A stretch of DNA of 64,000 bases from Spirochaeta isovalerica (GTDB taxonomy: Bacteria; Spirochaetota; Spirochaetia; DSM-2461): NCBI RefSeq assembly GCF_014207565.1, contig NZ_JACHGJ010000001.1:558001-622000 (forward strand), read 5' to 3'. Made by a program: the position numbers and the translations under genes. Shown here piece after piece: positions 14,656 to 23,224 of the stretch (within the stretch, counting starts at the first letter, position 1; every line of letters begins with the position of its first letter). The notes under the pieces were generated by a model, which was not told the DNA's origin, ran no database searches, and saw nothing but the letters and a program-made list of their open reading frames with translations.

Positions 14656-15534
14656 TCAGACTCCTGCTGCAGCCAATGCCAGAATTATGGAGTTTTTCTT
14701 TTCGCTGGCCTGATCCGCACGGGATAACATGATTATGGGAAATGACGCTCCGGCTATCATTCCTCCGGAAGGGAATCCGGCGCAAAGGATAAGGCTCTTT
14801 CCAAAAATATTACCTGTATTCATATCGGGAACGACGAGTATATCCGCATCTCCCTGAACGGGCCCTTTCAGACCTTTAATTTCACAAGCCCTTTTGCTCA
14901 GCGCAAGATCAATAGCAAGGGGTCCGTCTACGATCCCGCCGCTGATCTGTCCCCTTTCAGCCATTTTGGAAAGCAGAGCCGCGTCAAGCGATGCGGGAAT
15001 CGACGGATTGACCCTTTCCATTGCAGTCAGAACCGCTGCTTTCGGATTGATAACTCCCAGATTATTGAAGACATCAATCGCATTCTGGGTAATGGCTGCT
15101 TTCTGCTGAAGATCGGGATCGATAACCATCCCGCCGTCAGTTACCCCCAGCAATTTGCCCTCAGCGGTTTCCGCCACAAGAATATGGGAAAGAAGGGCAC
15201 TTTTCATAAGCTCATCTTTGCGTTTGAGCACAGCTTTCATAAATACCGAGGTATCGACTTTTCCCTTCATCAGAACATGAGCTTTTCCCTGAAGAACTGC
15301 ATCAACTGCATCATCTGCGGGATTTCCGGAAGAAAGGACTGCGTATTGATTCAAGTCGAAGAGTGAGCATTCCTTTTCAATCTGATCTTCTTCTCCGACA
15401 AGGAGAAAAGTGCAAATGCCCTCTTTTTCAACTTCTTTTAATGCGGAATATATATTTTCTCCCGTGGGAGCCACCACTGCGATAATCGGTTTCTGTCCGC
15501 CTTTTAGCTTTTCCGCCAGATCCTGAAATGTCAT
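14656..15534 (-). CDS. ptb: Phosphate butyryltransferase-type acyltransferase
   Basis: This 292-residue enzyme of the Pta/Ptb family converts acyl-CoA plus phosphate to acyl phosphate plus CoA. It lacks the extra domains of long Pta proteins and has the Ptb-like core with VLMKGKVDTSVFMKAV, GVTDGGMVIDP and DGPLAIDLALS. The ATG at 15534 abuts the iorB stop (TAGATG). Placement between iorB and buk indicates it takes the acyl-CoA made by IorAB. Real substrates may include branched or aryl acyl groups. Confidence 0.92.
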   Translation of the reverse strand: MTFQDLAEKLKGGQKPIIAVVAPTGENIYSALKEVEKEGICTFLLVGEEDQIEKECSLFDLNQYAVLSSGNPADDAVDAVLQGKAHVLMKGKVDTSVFMKAVLKRKDELMKSALLSHILVAETAEGKLLGVTDGGMVIDPDLQQKAAITQNAIDVFNNLGVINPKAAVLTAMERVNPSIPASLDAALLSKMAERGQISGGIVDGPLAIDLALSKRACEIKGLKGPVQGDADILVVPDMNTGNIFGKSLILCAGFPSGGMIAGASFPIIMLSRADQASEKKNSIILALAAAGV

Positions 15535-16101
15535 CTATGAGTTCCTTCCCAATACGAATGCTTTTTTATTAATTGTAACGATTTCCTCACCTTTCCTGGT
15601 GAAAACATTTTCGATTGCTTTGAGAAAAGTCTCCTCTTTTATAGGCAGAACTTTTGAAGCGGATCCGACAAGAACCATATTCTGTGCTCTCTGCGAACCC
15701 GCTTCCACAGCCAGGTTTTTTGTATCGATGATCATCGAGCCCGGTATGGAGTCAATCACGGAATAGAGCTTATCCTGCTCCGGATATTCGGGAATATTAA
15801 TAAAAGGTTCTTTACCGGTAATCAACTGGCCGCCTTTTCTCAGATAAGAAATATGGCGGATTGATTCGAGAGGTTCCATGGAGAGAATCATATCAGCCTG
15901 ACCTTCGGATATGAGATCACTGAAAATTTCCTCCGATGAAATCCGCATAGTCGCTATGACAGCTCCGCCTCTCTGGGACATTCCATGGACTTCTGCCTGT
16001 TTAACCTGAAGACCTTCCATCATGGCTCCCCTGGCAATTATGGCGGCGACAGAAAGAACGCCCTGTCCGCCTACTCCGCATAAAACAATATTGTATGTCA
16101 T
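15535..16101 (-). CDS. iorB: Indolepyruvate oxidoreductase subunit beta
   Basis: This 188-residue protein is the gamma-type subunit of 2-oxoacid:ferredoxin oxidoreductases. It shows the nucleotide/CoA-side motif GVGGQGVLSVAAIIARGA at residues 8-25 and AEVHGMSQRGGAVIATMR, typical of IorB. With IorA it oxidatively decarboxylates aryl- or branched-chain 2-oxoacids to acyl-CoA. The gene starts 7 nt after iorA and runs directly into ptb. Confidence 0.92.
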   Translation of the reverse strand: MTYNIVLCGVGGQGVLSVAAIIARGAMMEGLQVKQAEVHGMSQRGGAVIATMRISSEEIFSDLISEGQADMILSMEPLESIRHISYLRKGGQLITGKEPFINIPEYPEQDKLYSVIDSIPGSMIIDTKNLAVEAGSQRAQNMVLVGSASKVLPIKEETFLKAIENVFTRKGEEIVTINKKAFVLGRNS

Positions 16102-16108
16102 TTTTAAA

Positions 16109-17710
16109 TTACCCCTTAGCGTATTTTCTTTTAACTACATGAATACAGGCTCTCTGAGCAATGATTACCGAAACACCATTATATTCAACTTCCTCACGGA
16201 TTATTTTAACATTCTCTTCGTGGTGTTTCGGAAGCGGAATAATCGTTCTGACATGTTCCGGACTGACACCGCATCCCTTTACCACATTAATGATTCCTGA
16301 AGATTCGACTATAGTCTGCTGCATTCCCGTCATGGCAGTAATACTGTTATCGAGAATCATGAGAGTGACTTTATTTCCGGCCGAGAGCATATCGACCAGT
16401 CCCTGAATACCTGTGTGCATAAAGGTACTGTCTCCGATAACACCAACTACGGGATGGGCTCCGGCTTCAGCGGCGCCTCTTGCCATGGTAACAGCCGCAC
16501 CCATATCCAGACAGCTGTGAATGGCGTTATGGGGTGCGAAATAACCAAGGGTATAGCATCCGATATCAGAGGTAACAACAGGATTCTCATATTCACCCAT
16601 AACTTCGTTAAGAGCTTTATAGCTGTCTGTATGAGGGCATCCTTTGCAGAGCTGGGGAGGACGCCCCGGCATTTCAATTTCCGGAATTTCCGCTTTTTCA
16701 AAAGCCTCGAGTCCCATGGCTTTACGGCAGATATCAGGAGTGATCTCCCCCAGGTGAGGAATGACATCATTGAGCTTACCATCAACCTGAACGGCCTGAG
16801 GCAATATGCCCTTCAGAAATCTCTCTACGAAGGGATACCCCTCCTCGATAACAATGACCCTTTTTGCAGAACCTGCCAGCTCCCTGATTTTGTCTTCAGG
16901 CATGGGGTAAAAACTGATATGGAGATGGGAAGGCTTATTCTCAAGGTCTCTTTCAGCTTCCTTGTAATAGTTATATGCAAGACCTGTCGTAATAACGGCA
17001 ACATCTCTATTGTTCCCGTTAAGGATAAGAGGATTGTAATCGCTCTTTTCGGAAATTTCTGCCAGCACAGGTCTCTGCTGCCAGAGATCTTCATAGTTTT
17101 GACGGCTTAAAAATGGAAGGTTGGTCCAATGCGAACGATCCTTTGACGGGTTGAATTCGTTTTTGGGCCTGACTTCTCCCCTTTTTATAACCGCTCTTGA
17201 ATGGGATATTCTTGTTGTTAATTTAAGAAGAACCGGCAGATGCAATTTTTCGGAAAGTTCGAAAGCATCCTTAGTCATTTCATAGGCTTCCTGCTGATTT
17301 CTCGGTTCAAGACATATGGTTCTGGCGAAATCGGCGTAATAACGGGAATCCTGTTCATTCTGTGATGAATGCATTCCCGGATCGTCAGCAACAGCGAGAA
17401 CAAGCCCTCCGTGGATAGTATATCCGACTGAATTCATAAAGGCATCAGCCGCGACATTCAAACCTACATGCTTCATAGTGACCAGAGCTCTTTTACCCAT
17501 CATGGATACGGCGACAGCTGCTTCGTAAGCTGTTTTTTCATTGGAACACCAGGAAGCGATTAAAGATTCATCCTCTTTCCGTTTCCATTCCTGAAGATAT
17601 TCGACAATTTCTGTCGAAGGAGTTCCGGGATAACCATAGGCGATCGACAAGCCGGCATCTATAGCCCCCTGGGCAACCGCCTCATCTCCAAGCAATACCA
17701 TTTCACTCAT
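16109..17710 (-). CDS. iorA: Indolepyruvate oxidoreductase subunit alpha, lacking the ferredoxin domain
   Basis: This 533-residue thiamine-diphosphate subunit has the N-terminal pyrimidine-binding part (GYPGTPSTE at 26-34), LCKGCPH at 354-360, and the diphosphate site GDSTFMHTG (426-434) through N455. Family members usually continue for about 70-100 residues with two CxxCxxCxxxCP clusters. Here the protein stops at KRKYAKG and iorB begins 7 nt later, so the Fe-S domain is absent, not frameshifted. Electrons may go through a separate ferredoxin. The ATG has AAGAGG upstream and two promoters precede it. Confidence 0.92.
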   Translation of the reverse strand: MSEMVLLGDEAVAQGAIDAGLSIAYGYPGTPSTEIVEYLQEWKRKEDESLIASWCSNEKTAYEAAVAVSMMGKRALVTMKHVGLNVAADAFMNSVGYTIHGGLVLAVADDPGMHSSQNEQDSRYYADFARTICLEPRNQQEAYEMTKDAFELSEKLHLPVLLKLTTRISHSRAVIKRGEVRPKNEFNPSKDRSHWTNLPFLSRQNYEDLWQQRPVLAEISEKSDYNPLILNGNNRDVAVITTGLAYNYYKEAERDLENKPSHLHISFYPMPEDKIRELAGSAKRVIVIEEGYPFVERFLKGILPQAVQVDGKLNDVIPHLGEITPDICRKAMGLEAFEKAEIPEIEMPGRPPQLCKGCPHTDSYKALNEVMGEYENPVVTSDIGCYTLGYFAPHNAIHSCLDMGAAVTMARGAAEAGAHPVVGVIGDSTFMHTGIQGLVDMLSAGNKVTLMILDNSITAMTGMQQTIVESSGIINVVKGCGVSPEHVRTIIPLPKHHEENVKIIREEVEYNGVSVIIAQRACIHVVKRKYAKG

Positions 17711-17747
17711 ATTGAACCTCTTATTTTTTTTAACTCTTTCTTAATAA

Positions 17748-17775
17748 ATTATAGACTCTATCTGATTTTATACAA
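17748..17775 (-). promoter_or_regulatory. Promoter 2 of the iorA operon
   Basis: On the minus strand TTGTAT (17770-17775) and a perfect TATAAT (17748-17753) are separated by 16 nt, predicting a start near 17740. It overlaps the downstream part of promoter 1, so the two are tandem. Confidence 0.5.
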
Positions 17776-17795
17776 TTATTTTGAATTTTAGTCAA
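17767..17795 (-). promoter_or_regulatory. Promoter 1 of the iorA operon
   Basis: On the minus strand TTGACT (17790-17795) and TATAAA (17767-17772) have a 17-nt spacer, predicting a start near 17760 and a leader of about 50 nt. Confidence 0.6.
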
Positions 17796-17829
17796 AAATT
17801 TTTATATAAGTTTTTATGTGTTTTTTTTA

Positions 17830-17866
17830 TTTACAGATTTTAAATTCTGTAAAAATAGAATATAAT
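17830..17866 (+). promoter_or_regulatory. Palindromic operator overlapping the acyl-CoA synthetase promoter
   Basis: TTTACAGA (17830-17837) and TCTGTAAA (17846-17853) are perfect inverted arms around a central TTTAAA (17839-17844). The only asymmetry in 24 bp is a T/T pair on either side of the centre. A perfect TATAAT follows at 17861-17866, which places the palindrome over the -35 region, the classic position for a repressor. The regulator is unknown. Confidence 0.6.
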
Positions 17867-17919
17867 AAATCTCAAATTGTAAATTATTGGAAAATTTCCT
17901 CGTATATAAGGAGTAAACT

Positions 17920-19431
17920 GTGATTCTTCACTATCAGTTTATTGAAACAGCAAAGAAAAATAAAAGCCGGACAGCTATCAAAGACAGGATGACCGGAGCG
18001 ACAATCACCTTTGAAAAAGCTTTAATTGCATCTCTCATATTATCCAAGAAATTCAGCATTTATAAAGATAAATATCTCGGTATTATGATCCCCACATCAG
18101 CAGGGGCCATGCTTTCGTCCATCGGAACACTTATGGCGGGAAAGATTCCCGTTATGATCAATTATTCGACGGGAGCCGAAGAAAACTGCCGCTATGCCCA
18201 GCGGAAGTGCGGTTTTACTACGATCATTACGTCAAGGGCTCTTCTTGAGAAAATAAAATGTCCCCTTATCGACGGAATGATCTGCATTGAAGATATTATG
18301 ACCGGTGTAACAGTGGTCGATAAAGTCGCAGCGGCTATCAGGACCAAACTACCCGCCCGATCCATAATCAATTCTCTACCGGCGACGGTCGAAGATGATA
18401 CGGCAGCTATTTTATTCACAAGCGGCAGTGAAAAAGATCCGAAAGCGGTTCAGCTTTCCCACAAAAACATAGGATCAAATGCCATAGACTCATACAGCGT
18501 ACTGGAACTGACCCCTGATGATGTCATGCTATCCGGTTTACCGCTTTTTCATATTTTCGGGCTCCAGACCAATTTCTGGCTCCCTTTGACTCATGGATTT
18601 ACCGCGGTTACATATGCCAACCCTCTCGAGTACAAGACAGTCGTGTCGATTATGAAACGGGAAGGTTGTACGGCTATAGCCTCAACTCCCATTTTTCTCT
18701 CCGGATATCTGCGGGAATCAAAACCGGGAGACTTTGAGAAGCTGACACTTATCGTCGCCGGTGCCGACAAGACTCCCGACTGGTTGAGAGAAGGTTACAG
18801 AGAAAAGCACAATATCGAAATAGTCGAAGGCTACGGTGCGACTGAAACAAGTCCCGTTATCAGCGTAAACCGCAGGAACTGGAATAAACCGGGCAGCGTC
18901 GGCCTTCCCTACCCGAGTTGCCATGTCAAAATCATAGATATCGCTACGGGAGAAGAGTTGCCCATCGGTCAGGAAGGGAAAATCATGGTCAGCGGAGATC
19001 TGGTCATGAAGGGGTATCTGGACGAGAGCCAGACCAGAGAGGCTATTACAGATGGATGGTATTTCACTGGAGATATAGGTCTTCTGGATGAAGACGGATT
19101 TCTATGGCATAAAGGCAGACTGAAACGATTCGTCAAAATTGGCGGTGAAATGGTTTCGCTGGTAAAAACGGAAATGATTATTGAAGAGGTCCTTCATGAA
19201 GATATCGAATGTTGTGTCGTCGATGTACCGGATAAGGTAAAAGGCGCTTCTCTTGTCTGCGTTCTGACACATGAGATTGACAAAGACAAGCTGATCAAAG
19301 ACCTCGCCGATAAACTGCCCCCCATAGCCATTCCCAAAAAATTCCTCGTTATTGATGAATTCCCTAAAATGGGAAGCGGGAAAGCTGATTTCAGAACAAT
19401 CGGAGAGATGGCAAAGGAAAAGCTTGCCTAG
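17920..19431 (+). CDS. AMP-forming acyl-CoA/acyl-ACP synthetase
   Basis: This 503-residue adenylating enzyme activates a carboxylic acid with ATP. The nucleotide loop is FTSGSEKDPK (166-175), the aromatic-rich motif is GYGATETSP (304-312), and FTGDIGLLDEDGF and GSGKADF with the C-terminal catalytic Lys follow. The core, with MLSGLPLFHIFG, looks more like the acyl-ACP synthetase half of Aas than acetyl-CoA synthetase, so a medium or long acyl chain is likely. The start is a GTG at 17920 with AAGGAG 6 nt upstream. It is divergent from the ior operon. Confidence 0.85.
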   Translation: MILHYQFIETAKKNKSRTAIKDRMTGATITFEKALIASLILSKKFSIYKDKYLGIMIPTSAGAMLSSIGTLMAGKIPVMINYSTGAEENCRYAQRKCGFTTIITSRALLEKIKCPLIDGMICIEDIMTGVTVVDKVAAAIRTKLPARSIINSLPATVEDDTAAILFTSGSEKDPKAVQLSHKNIGSNAIDSYSVLELTPDDVMLSGLPLFHIFGLQTNFWLPLTHGFTAVTYANPLEYKTVVSIMKREGCTAIASTPIFLSGYLRESKPGDFEKLTLIVAGADKTPDWLREGYREKHNIEIVEGYGATETSPVISVNRRNWNKPGSVGLPYPSCHVKIIDIATGEELPIGQEGKIMVSGDLVMKGYLDESQTREAITDGWYFTGDIGLLDEDGFLWHKGRLKRFVKIGGEMVSLVKTEMIIEEVLHEDIECCVVDVPDKVKGASLVCVLTHEIDKDKLIKDLADKLPPIAIPKKFLVIDEFPKMGSGKADFRTIGEMAKEKLA

Positions 19432-19446
19432 GACCTGAAAAATAAA

Positions 19447-20784
19447 TCAGACTTCCAGGATAACAGTGAATCTGGCTCCTCCGGATTCGCTGTTTGAACA
19501 TTGTATCGTTCCGCCGTGATCATTAATTATTGTCTGTACAGATGCGAGTCCGATACCCATGCCGCGGCTGTTACGGCCGCGGTCATTTCTATAAAACAGT
19601 TCGAATATCTTATCCAGGTTTTCTTCGCTTATTCCCGAACCGGAATCCTCAAATACAAGTTCTATTTGAGTGCACTCTGCTTTCTCCCTCTGATCTGCGG
19701 AAAAAATGATGTAGTCTCCCGGTTCAGTATATCTGCAGGCATTATCAAAGAGATTTTCGAAAGCTCTGGAGAGAAGTTTATCATCGCCTTTAAGGATTGT
19801 ATCCTCATCGATATTTATCTTTTCAAGATAGTTCCTGCCACAGAGGCTTGCATCATTGCGGAACATCGAGGAGATGTCTTGCAGCCATGTCGACATATTG
19901 ATTTCTTTCCAGTTTTCCCTCCAGCCCGCTGTTCTGCTTCTGCTGTAATCCAGAAGTTCATTGATACGGCTATCGAGAAGAGAGGCTTTTTTCTGCATCA
20001 GCTCAACTGTGGAGGCCACTTCGTCCCTGTTCGTAATAACTCCATCGGATAAAGCTTCCAGATATCCCTGTATAGAGGTCAAAGGCGTTTTAAGATCATG
20101 TGTCACTGACATGACAAACCTCTGTTCCACGTTCCTTTTTTCCTTTAGCTCAACCCTCATTCTGTCTATGGCGTTTGCGACATGAACGAATTCATTGTCA
20201 TATTTCAAGTTGATGCTTTCTTCCAGATTTCCTTCGGCTATCCGGTCCGAAGCGTCAATGAGCTTCTTGATGGAACTGTTGATAATCACGGTGGAGATCT
20301 GTCCGAAAACCAGTCCGAGAATAGATATTATAATTATAAATAAAGAGATCCCTACGCGCATCTGCTGTTTATAGATGGCAGGAAACATGGCGTTATCAAA
20401 AAAACAGAAATACGGTTCATCGTTGTATTTGTAATGGGAAATACTCATATTTGTAGATCCCTTGAGGACAATCTGTGCCAGCATACTTGCCGTATCCTCT
20501 TTATCTATATCGATGCCATCACCTATATCGGTCTGGGAATAGATAACTTTCCCCGCGCTGTCCAGTATCAGGATGACACCTTTCGGATCAGTCGGCGGTT
20601 TGAAATCGTGTTCAATAATATATGTCAGGGGATATAATAAATACTTCGGTGCTTCGAGAGGGCCTGAACTGCTGTTACGGCTTTCGGCAATTCCCATAAA
20701 AATAAAGATCATTACGATCAGGACGATAAAAGGAGCGGCCAGAAAAAGCGTGAACATTGTTTTAAGATTAAAGGATTGTTTCAT
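19447..20784 (-). CDS. Membrane sensor histidine kinase
   Basis: From the ATG at 20784 (AAGGGGA upstream) the protein has 445 residues. It has a first membrane segment at about 10-30, a roughly 100-residue external sensor region, a second segment around MRVGISLFIIIISILGLVFG, a HAMP linker, the phosphorylation site VTHDLKTPLT with H229, and ATPase boxes including GSGISEENLDKIFE and GMGIGLA. It overlaps the preceding response regulator by 17 nt, so they form a pair. The signal is not evident. A longer start at 20814 is possible but lacks a ribosome-binding site. Confidence 0.9.
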   Translation of the reverse strand: MKQSFNLKTMFTLFLAAPFIVLIVMIFIFMGIAESRNSSSGPLEAPKYLLYPLTYIIEHDFKPPTDPKGVILILDSAGKVIYSQTDIGDGIDIDKEDTASMLAQIVLKGSTNMSISHYKYNDEPYFCFFDNAMFPAIYKQQMRVGISLFIIIISILGLVFGQISTVIINSSIKKLIDASDRIAEGNLEESINLKYDNEFVHVANAIDRMRVELKEKRNVEQRFVMSVTHDLKTPLTSIQGYLEALSDGVITNRDEVASTVELMQKKASLLDSRINELLDYSRSRTAGWRENWKEINMSTWLQDISSMFRNDASLCGRNYLEKINIDEDTILKGDDKLLSRAFENLFDNACRYTEPGDYIIFSADQREKAECTQIELVFEDSGSGISEENLDKIFELFYRNDRGRNSRGMGIGLASVQTIINDHGGTIQCSNSESGGARFTVILEV

Positions 20785-21472
20785 TTTCCCCTTCAGCGGA
20801 TAAATAGTAGCCATAACCGTATTTTGTCATGAGAAACTGTGGTTCGGCAGGATTGATTTCTATTTTTTTTCTCAATCTCTGCATATGAACCGTTACAGTA
20901 GAAATATCGCCGTATTCATTCCCCCAGACTTCTTTGTAGATCTGCTCTTTGGAAAAAACCCGCCCTCTGTTTCTGGTCAGATAGAGAAGCAGATCCATTT
21001 CCCTTCTCGAAAGGTCTATCCTCTCTTCCCCCTTTTTAAGGATGTAGTGGGCGGGATCGAAAACGATTTCACCGAACTGAAAAAGCGTTTCGCGGCCACT
21101 GCTTTCAGCAGCGATTCTATTGAGGTGGGCTCTTATTCTGGCGGTAAGAACCCCGGGACTGAAAGGTTTTGTCACATAATCATCCGCACCGCCTCCGAAG
21201 CCGATCAGCATATCGGCGTCTTCTCTTCGTGCAGATAATATGAGAACGGGGATATTATTATCTTTTCTGATTTTTCTGAGAGTTTCAAATCCGTCGATTC
21301 CCGGCAGATTGATATCGAGAACCAATATGTCATAAGCCTGTTTCTCTAACTGCTGAAGTCCTTCTTCTCCGGTTTCGCACCAGTCGGAGTCGATCCCGTC
21401 TCTTTTGAGATACATGGCTATGAGCCGGGCAATGTCCTCTTCGTCTTCTATGATCAATACTTTTGCGTGCAT
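20768..21472 (-). CDS. OmpR-family response regulator
   Basis: This 234-residue regulator has a receiver domain with the acidic pair in IIEDEED, phospho-acceptor D53 in VLDINLPG, and K in DYVTKPF. A winged-helix domain follows with MDLLLYLTRNRGRVFSKEQIY and VTVHMQRLRKKIE. AAGGAG precedes the ATG. It is translationally coupled to the kinase gene downstream. Likely targets are the pair itself or the divergent MATE gene. Confidence 0.93.
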   Translation of the reverse strand: MHAKVLIIEDEEDIARLIAMYLKRDGIDSDWCETGEEGLQQLEKQAYDILVLDINLPGIDGFETLRKIRKDNNIPVLILSARREDADMLIGFGGGADDYVTKPFSPGVLTARIRAHLNRIAAESSGRETLFQFGEIVFDPAHYILKKGEERIDLSRREMDLLLYLTRNRGRVFSKEQIYKEVWGNEYGDISTVTVHMQRLRKKIEINPAEPQFLMTKYGYGYYLSAEGENETIL

Positions 21473-21571
21473 TCATTCTCCTTCGTTTCATCGGGATTCT
21501 CCGTTTCAACAGTCAAAAGGCCGAGAAAGAGGGCTAAAAAAAGAAATGGATCCAGTTCATTATTAACATTC

Positions 21572-21601
21572 ATAATACAAGAATAAAGCGCTGCTACACA
21601 A
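21572..21601 (-). promoter_or_regulatory. Possible promoter of the response regulator-kinase pair
   Basis: On the minus strand TTGTGT (21596-21601) and TATTAT (21572-21577) have an 18-nt spacer. The leader would be about 90 nt. Confidence 0.4.
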
Positions 21602-21629
21602 TTGCCCATAAAGCTGACATTAAAAGAAT

Positions 21630-23030
21630 ATGAACAGATTGTTTAGATTATGCAATCGGTCTATACTCGGACAAATGAAGGAAAATACAGTTAAAAAAAT
21701 ACTTGTTACGGGATTGCCGCTTCTGGCAAGTCAGATGTCCCACTACCTGATGAATGTGGCTGACACAGCTATGGTCGGCCGGCTGGGAGTTGAACAGCTC
21801 GCAGCCATTTCCATGTCCAGTTTGTTTTTCTATGTCCTGGCAGTACTTGTGTGGCCCGTTTCGATCGGTGTTCAGGTAATAACTGCCAGACGATACGGCG
21901 TTCAGACAAGCCGCGAAAACGATCCTGAAACAAACAAAGCTCATACGGGAGAGGTGCTTGACAACGGGATCGTAACAGGTCTGTTCCTGGGTTTGATCGG
22001 TGTAATAGCCGTTGCCGCGGCGCCCCCGGTTCTTTCTCTTCTTATTACAGATAAATCGCTTCTGCCTTTTGCCCTGGGCTACTTATCCATAATGCGTTTT
22101 GTCTTCCCCGTCATCGGAGTCGCCAGTGCATTTACCGGTTTTTTAAGCGGTATAAGAAGTACAAAAATCGTCATGTATACGACGCTTGTCCCCAATCTCC
22201 TCAATATAGGCCTGAACTACATTTTCATTTTCGGAAAACTTGGCTTTCCGGCTATGGGAATTCGCGGAGCAGCCTTGGGAACCCTCATTGCCAATTGCGC
22301 CGCTGTTCTGATTCTCATTGTTTATATTCTGAATTCAAGGAATGCCAAATCCTATAAAGTCTTTCACTTTACGGCTCTGGATAAAACATTGATCGGGAGA
22401 GTCGTACAATTATCCTATCCGGCAGCTATTCAAAACGGCGGGGCTTTTGCCATTTTTCTTTTATATGAATCCATGGTAGGAGGAATAGGAACAGTATATC
22501 TCGCGTCGACGCATATTGTTTTTTCCATGTACAGGATCAATAAAACCATCGTTGGAGGTTTCGCCCGCGGTGCCTCAATCCTGGCGGGAAATGCAATGGG
22601 CACGGACAATCGAGAGGAAGCAAACAGAATCATTATATCTATGGAGAAAATCGCTGCTGTTGTAGGCATCATTATTCTTGTTAGCGTGCTGAGTTTCCCC
22701 GACAAAATCGTATCGATTTATACAAGCGACAAAGAAACTATTGAAACAGGTATGAAAGCCTTGAGGTTTTTCTCCTTTTTCTTTTTCGCCGAAGTGATGG
22801 GCTTCTCGCTTGAAATCATCTTTCAGAATCTCGGGTGGGCCAAGTTTGTATTGTTTTCGGAAGCTCTGACTAATATTCTGTTTATATTGGCAAGTACATG
22901 GCTGGCAACAAGTGTTTTCGGATTAGGTATTTATGGGGCCTGGTTCTCTTTCGGCTTATATCAGCTCTTTCATGCATCGATCCTTATTGGCGGTTATTTT
23001 TCAAGACGATGGGAAAGTATAAAAATATAG
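21630..23030 (+). CDS. MATE-family multidrug/toxin exporter
   Basis: This 466-residue protein has about 12 hydrophobic segments in two similar halves. The first half carries MNVADTAMVGRLG, the hallmark of the family. MATE exporters use Na+ or H+ gradients to expel cationic compounds. The start may be the ATG at 21630 or the one at 21675 (MKENTVKK), which better fits family N termini; neither has a strong ribosome-binding site. It is divergent from a two-component system, which may control it. Confidence 0.9.
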   Translation: MNRLFRLCNRSILGQMKENTVKKILVTGLPLLASQMSHYLMNVADTAMVGRLGVEQLAAISMSSLFFYVLAVLVWPVSIGVQVITARRYGVQTSRENDPETNKAHTGEVLDNGIVTGLFLGLIGVIAVAAAPPVLSLLITDKSLLPFALGYLSIMRFVFPVIGVASAFTGFLSGIRSTKIVMYTTLVPNLLNIGLNYIFIFGKLGFPAMGIRGAALGTLIANCAAVLILIVYILNSRNAKSYKVFHFTALDKTLIGRVVQLSYPAAIQNGGAFAIFLLYESMVGGIGTVYLASTHIVFSMYRINKTIVGGFARGASILAGNAMGTDNREEANRIIISMEKIAAVVGIIILVSVLSFPDKIVSIYTSDKETIETGMKALRFFSFFFFAEVMGFSLEIIFQNLGWAKFVLFSEALTNILFILASTWLATSVFGLGIYGAWFSFGLYQLFHASILIGGYFSRRWESIKI

Positions 23031-23224
23031 ATAGAACTATGGTCGGGATCGACATTTTTTTATACAGTTGATATATTTTCCTGACAAAACTTTATTGCTT
23101 TTTTCTGAAAAAAAACAAAAAAACAATAATTTTTTTGTTCAATTTAAAAATATTGTATCACATAAAACTTTATCGAGAAGATTAAAGATAGTCTCTCCGA
23201 TAATCAATTTGAACATGAGGTAAA

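Noticed and set aside
16415-17110. 231-residue ORF antisense to iorA
   Set aside because: iorA is clearly the coding strand; the antisense frame has no recognisable motif and no start signals.
21454-21573. 39-residue ORF with a hydrophobic stretch upstream of the response regulator (minus strand)
   Set aside because: Its ATG overlaps the predicted -10 box of the operon, it has no ribosome-binding site and no other start codon.
23031-23224. Terminator or RNA gene between the MATE and HDOD genes
   Set aside because: GTCG-GGAT-CGAC followed by T7 near 23042-23061 has only a 4-bp stem; the rest is AT-rich with no clear element.
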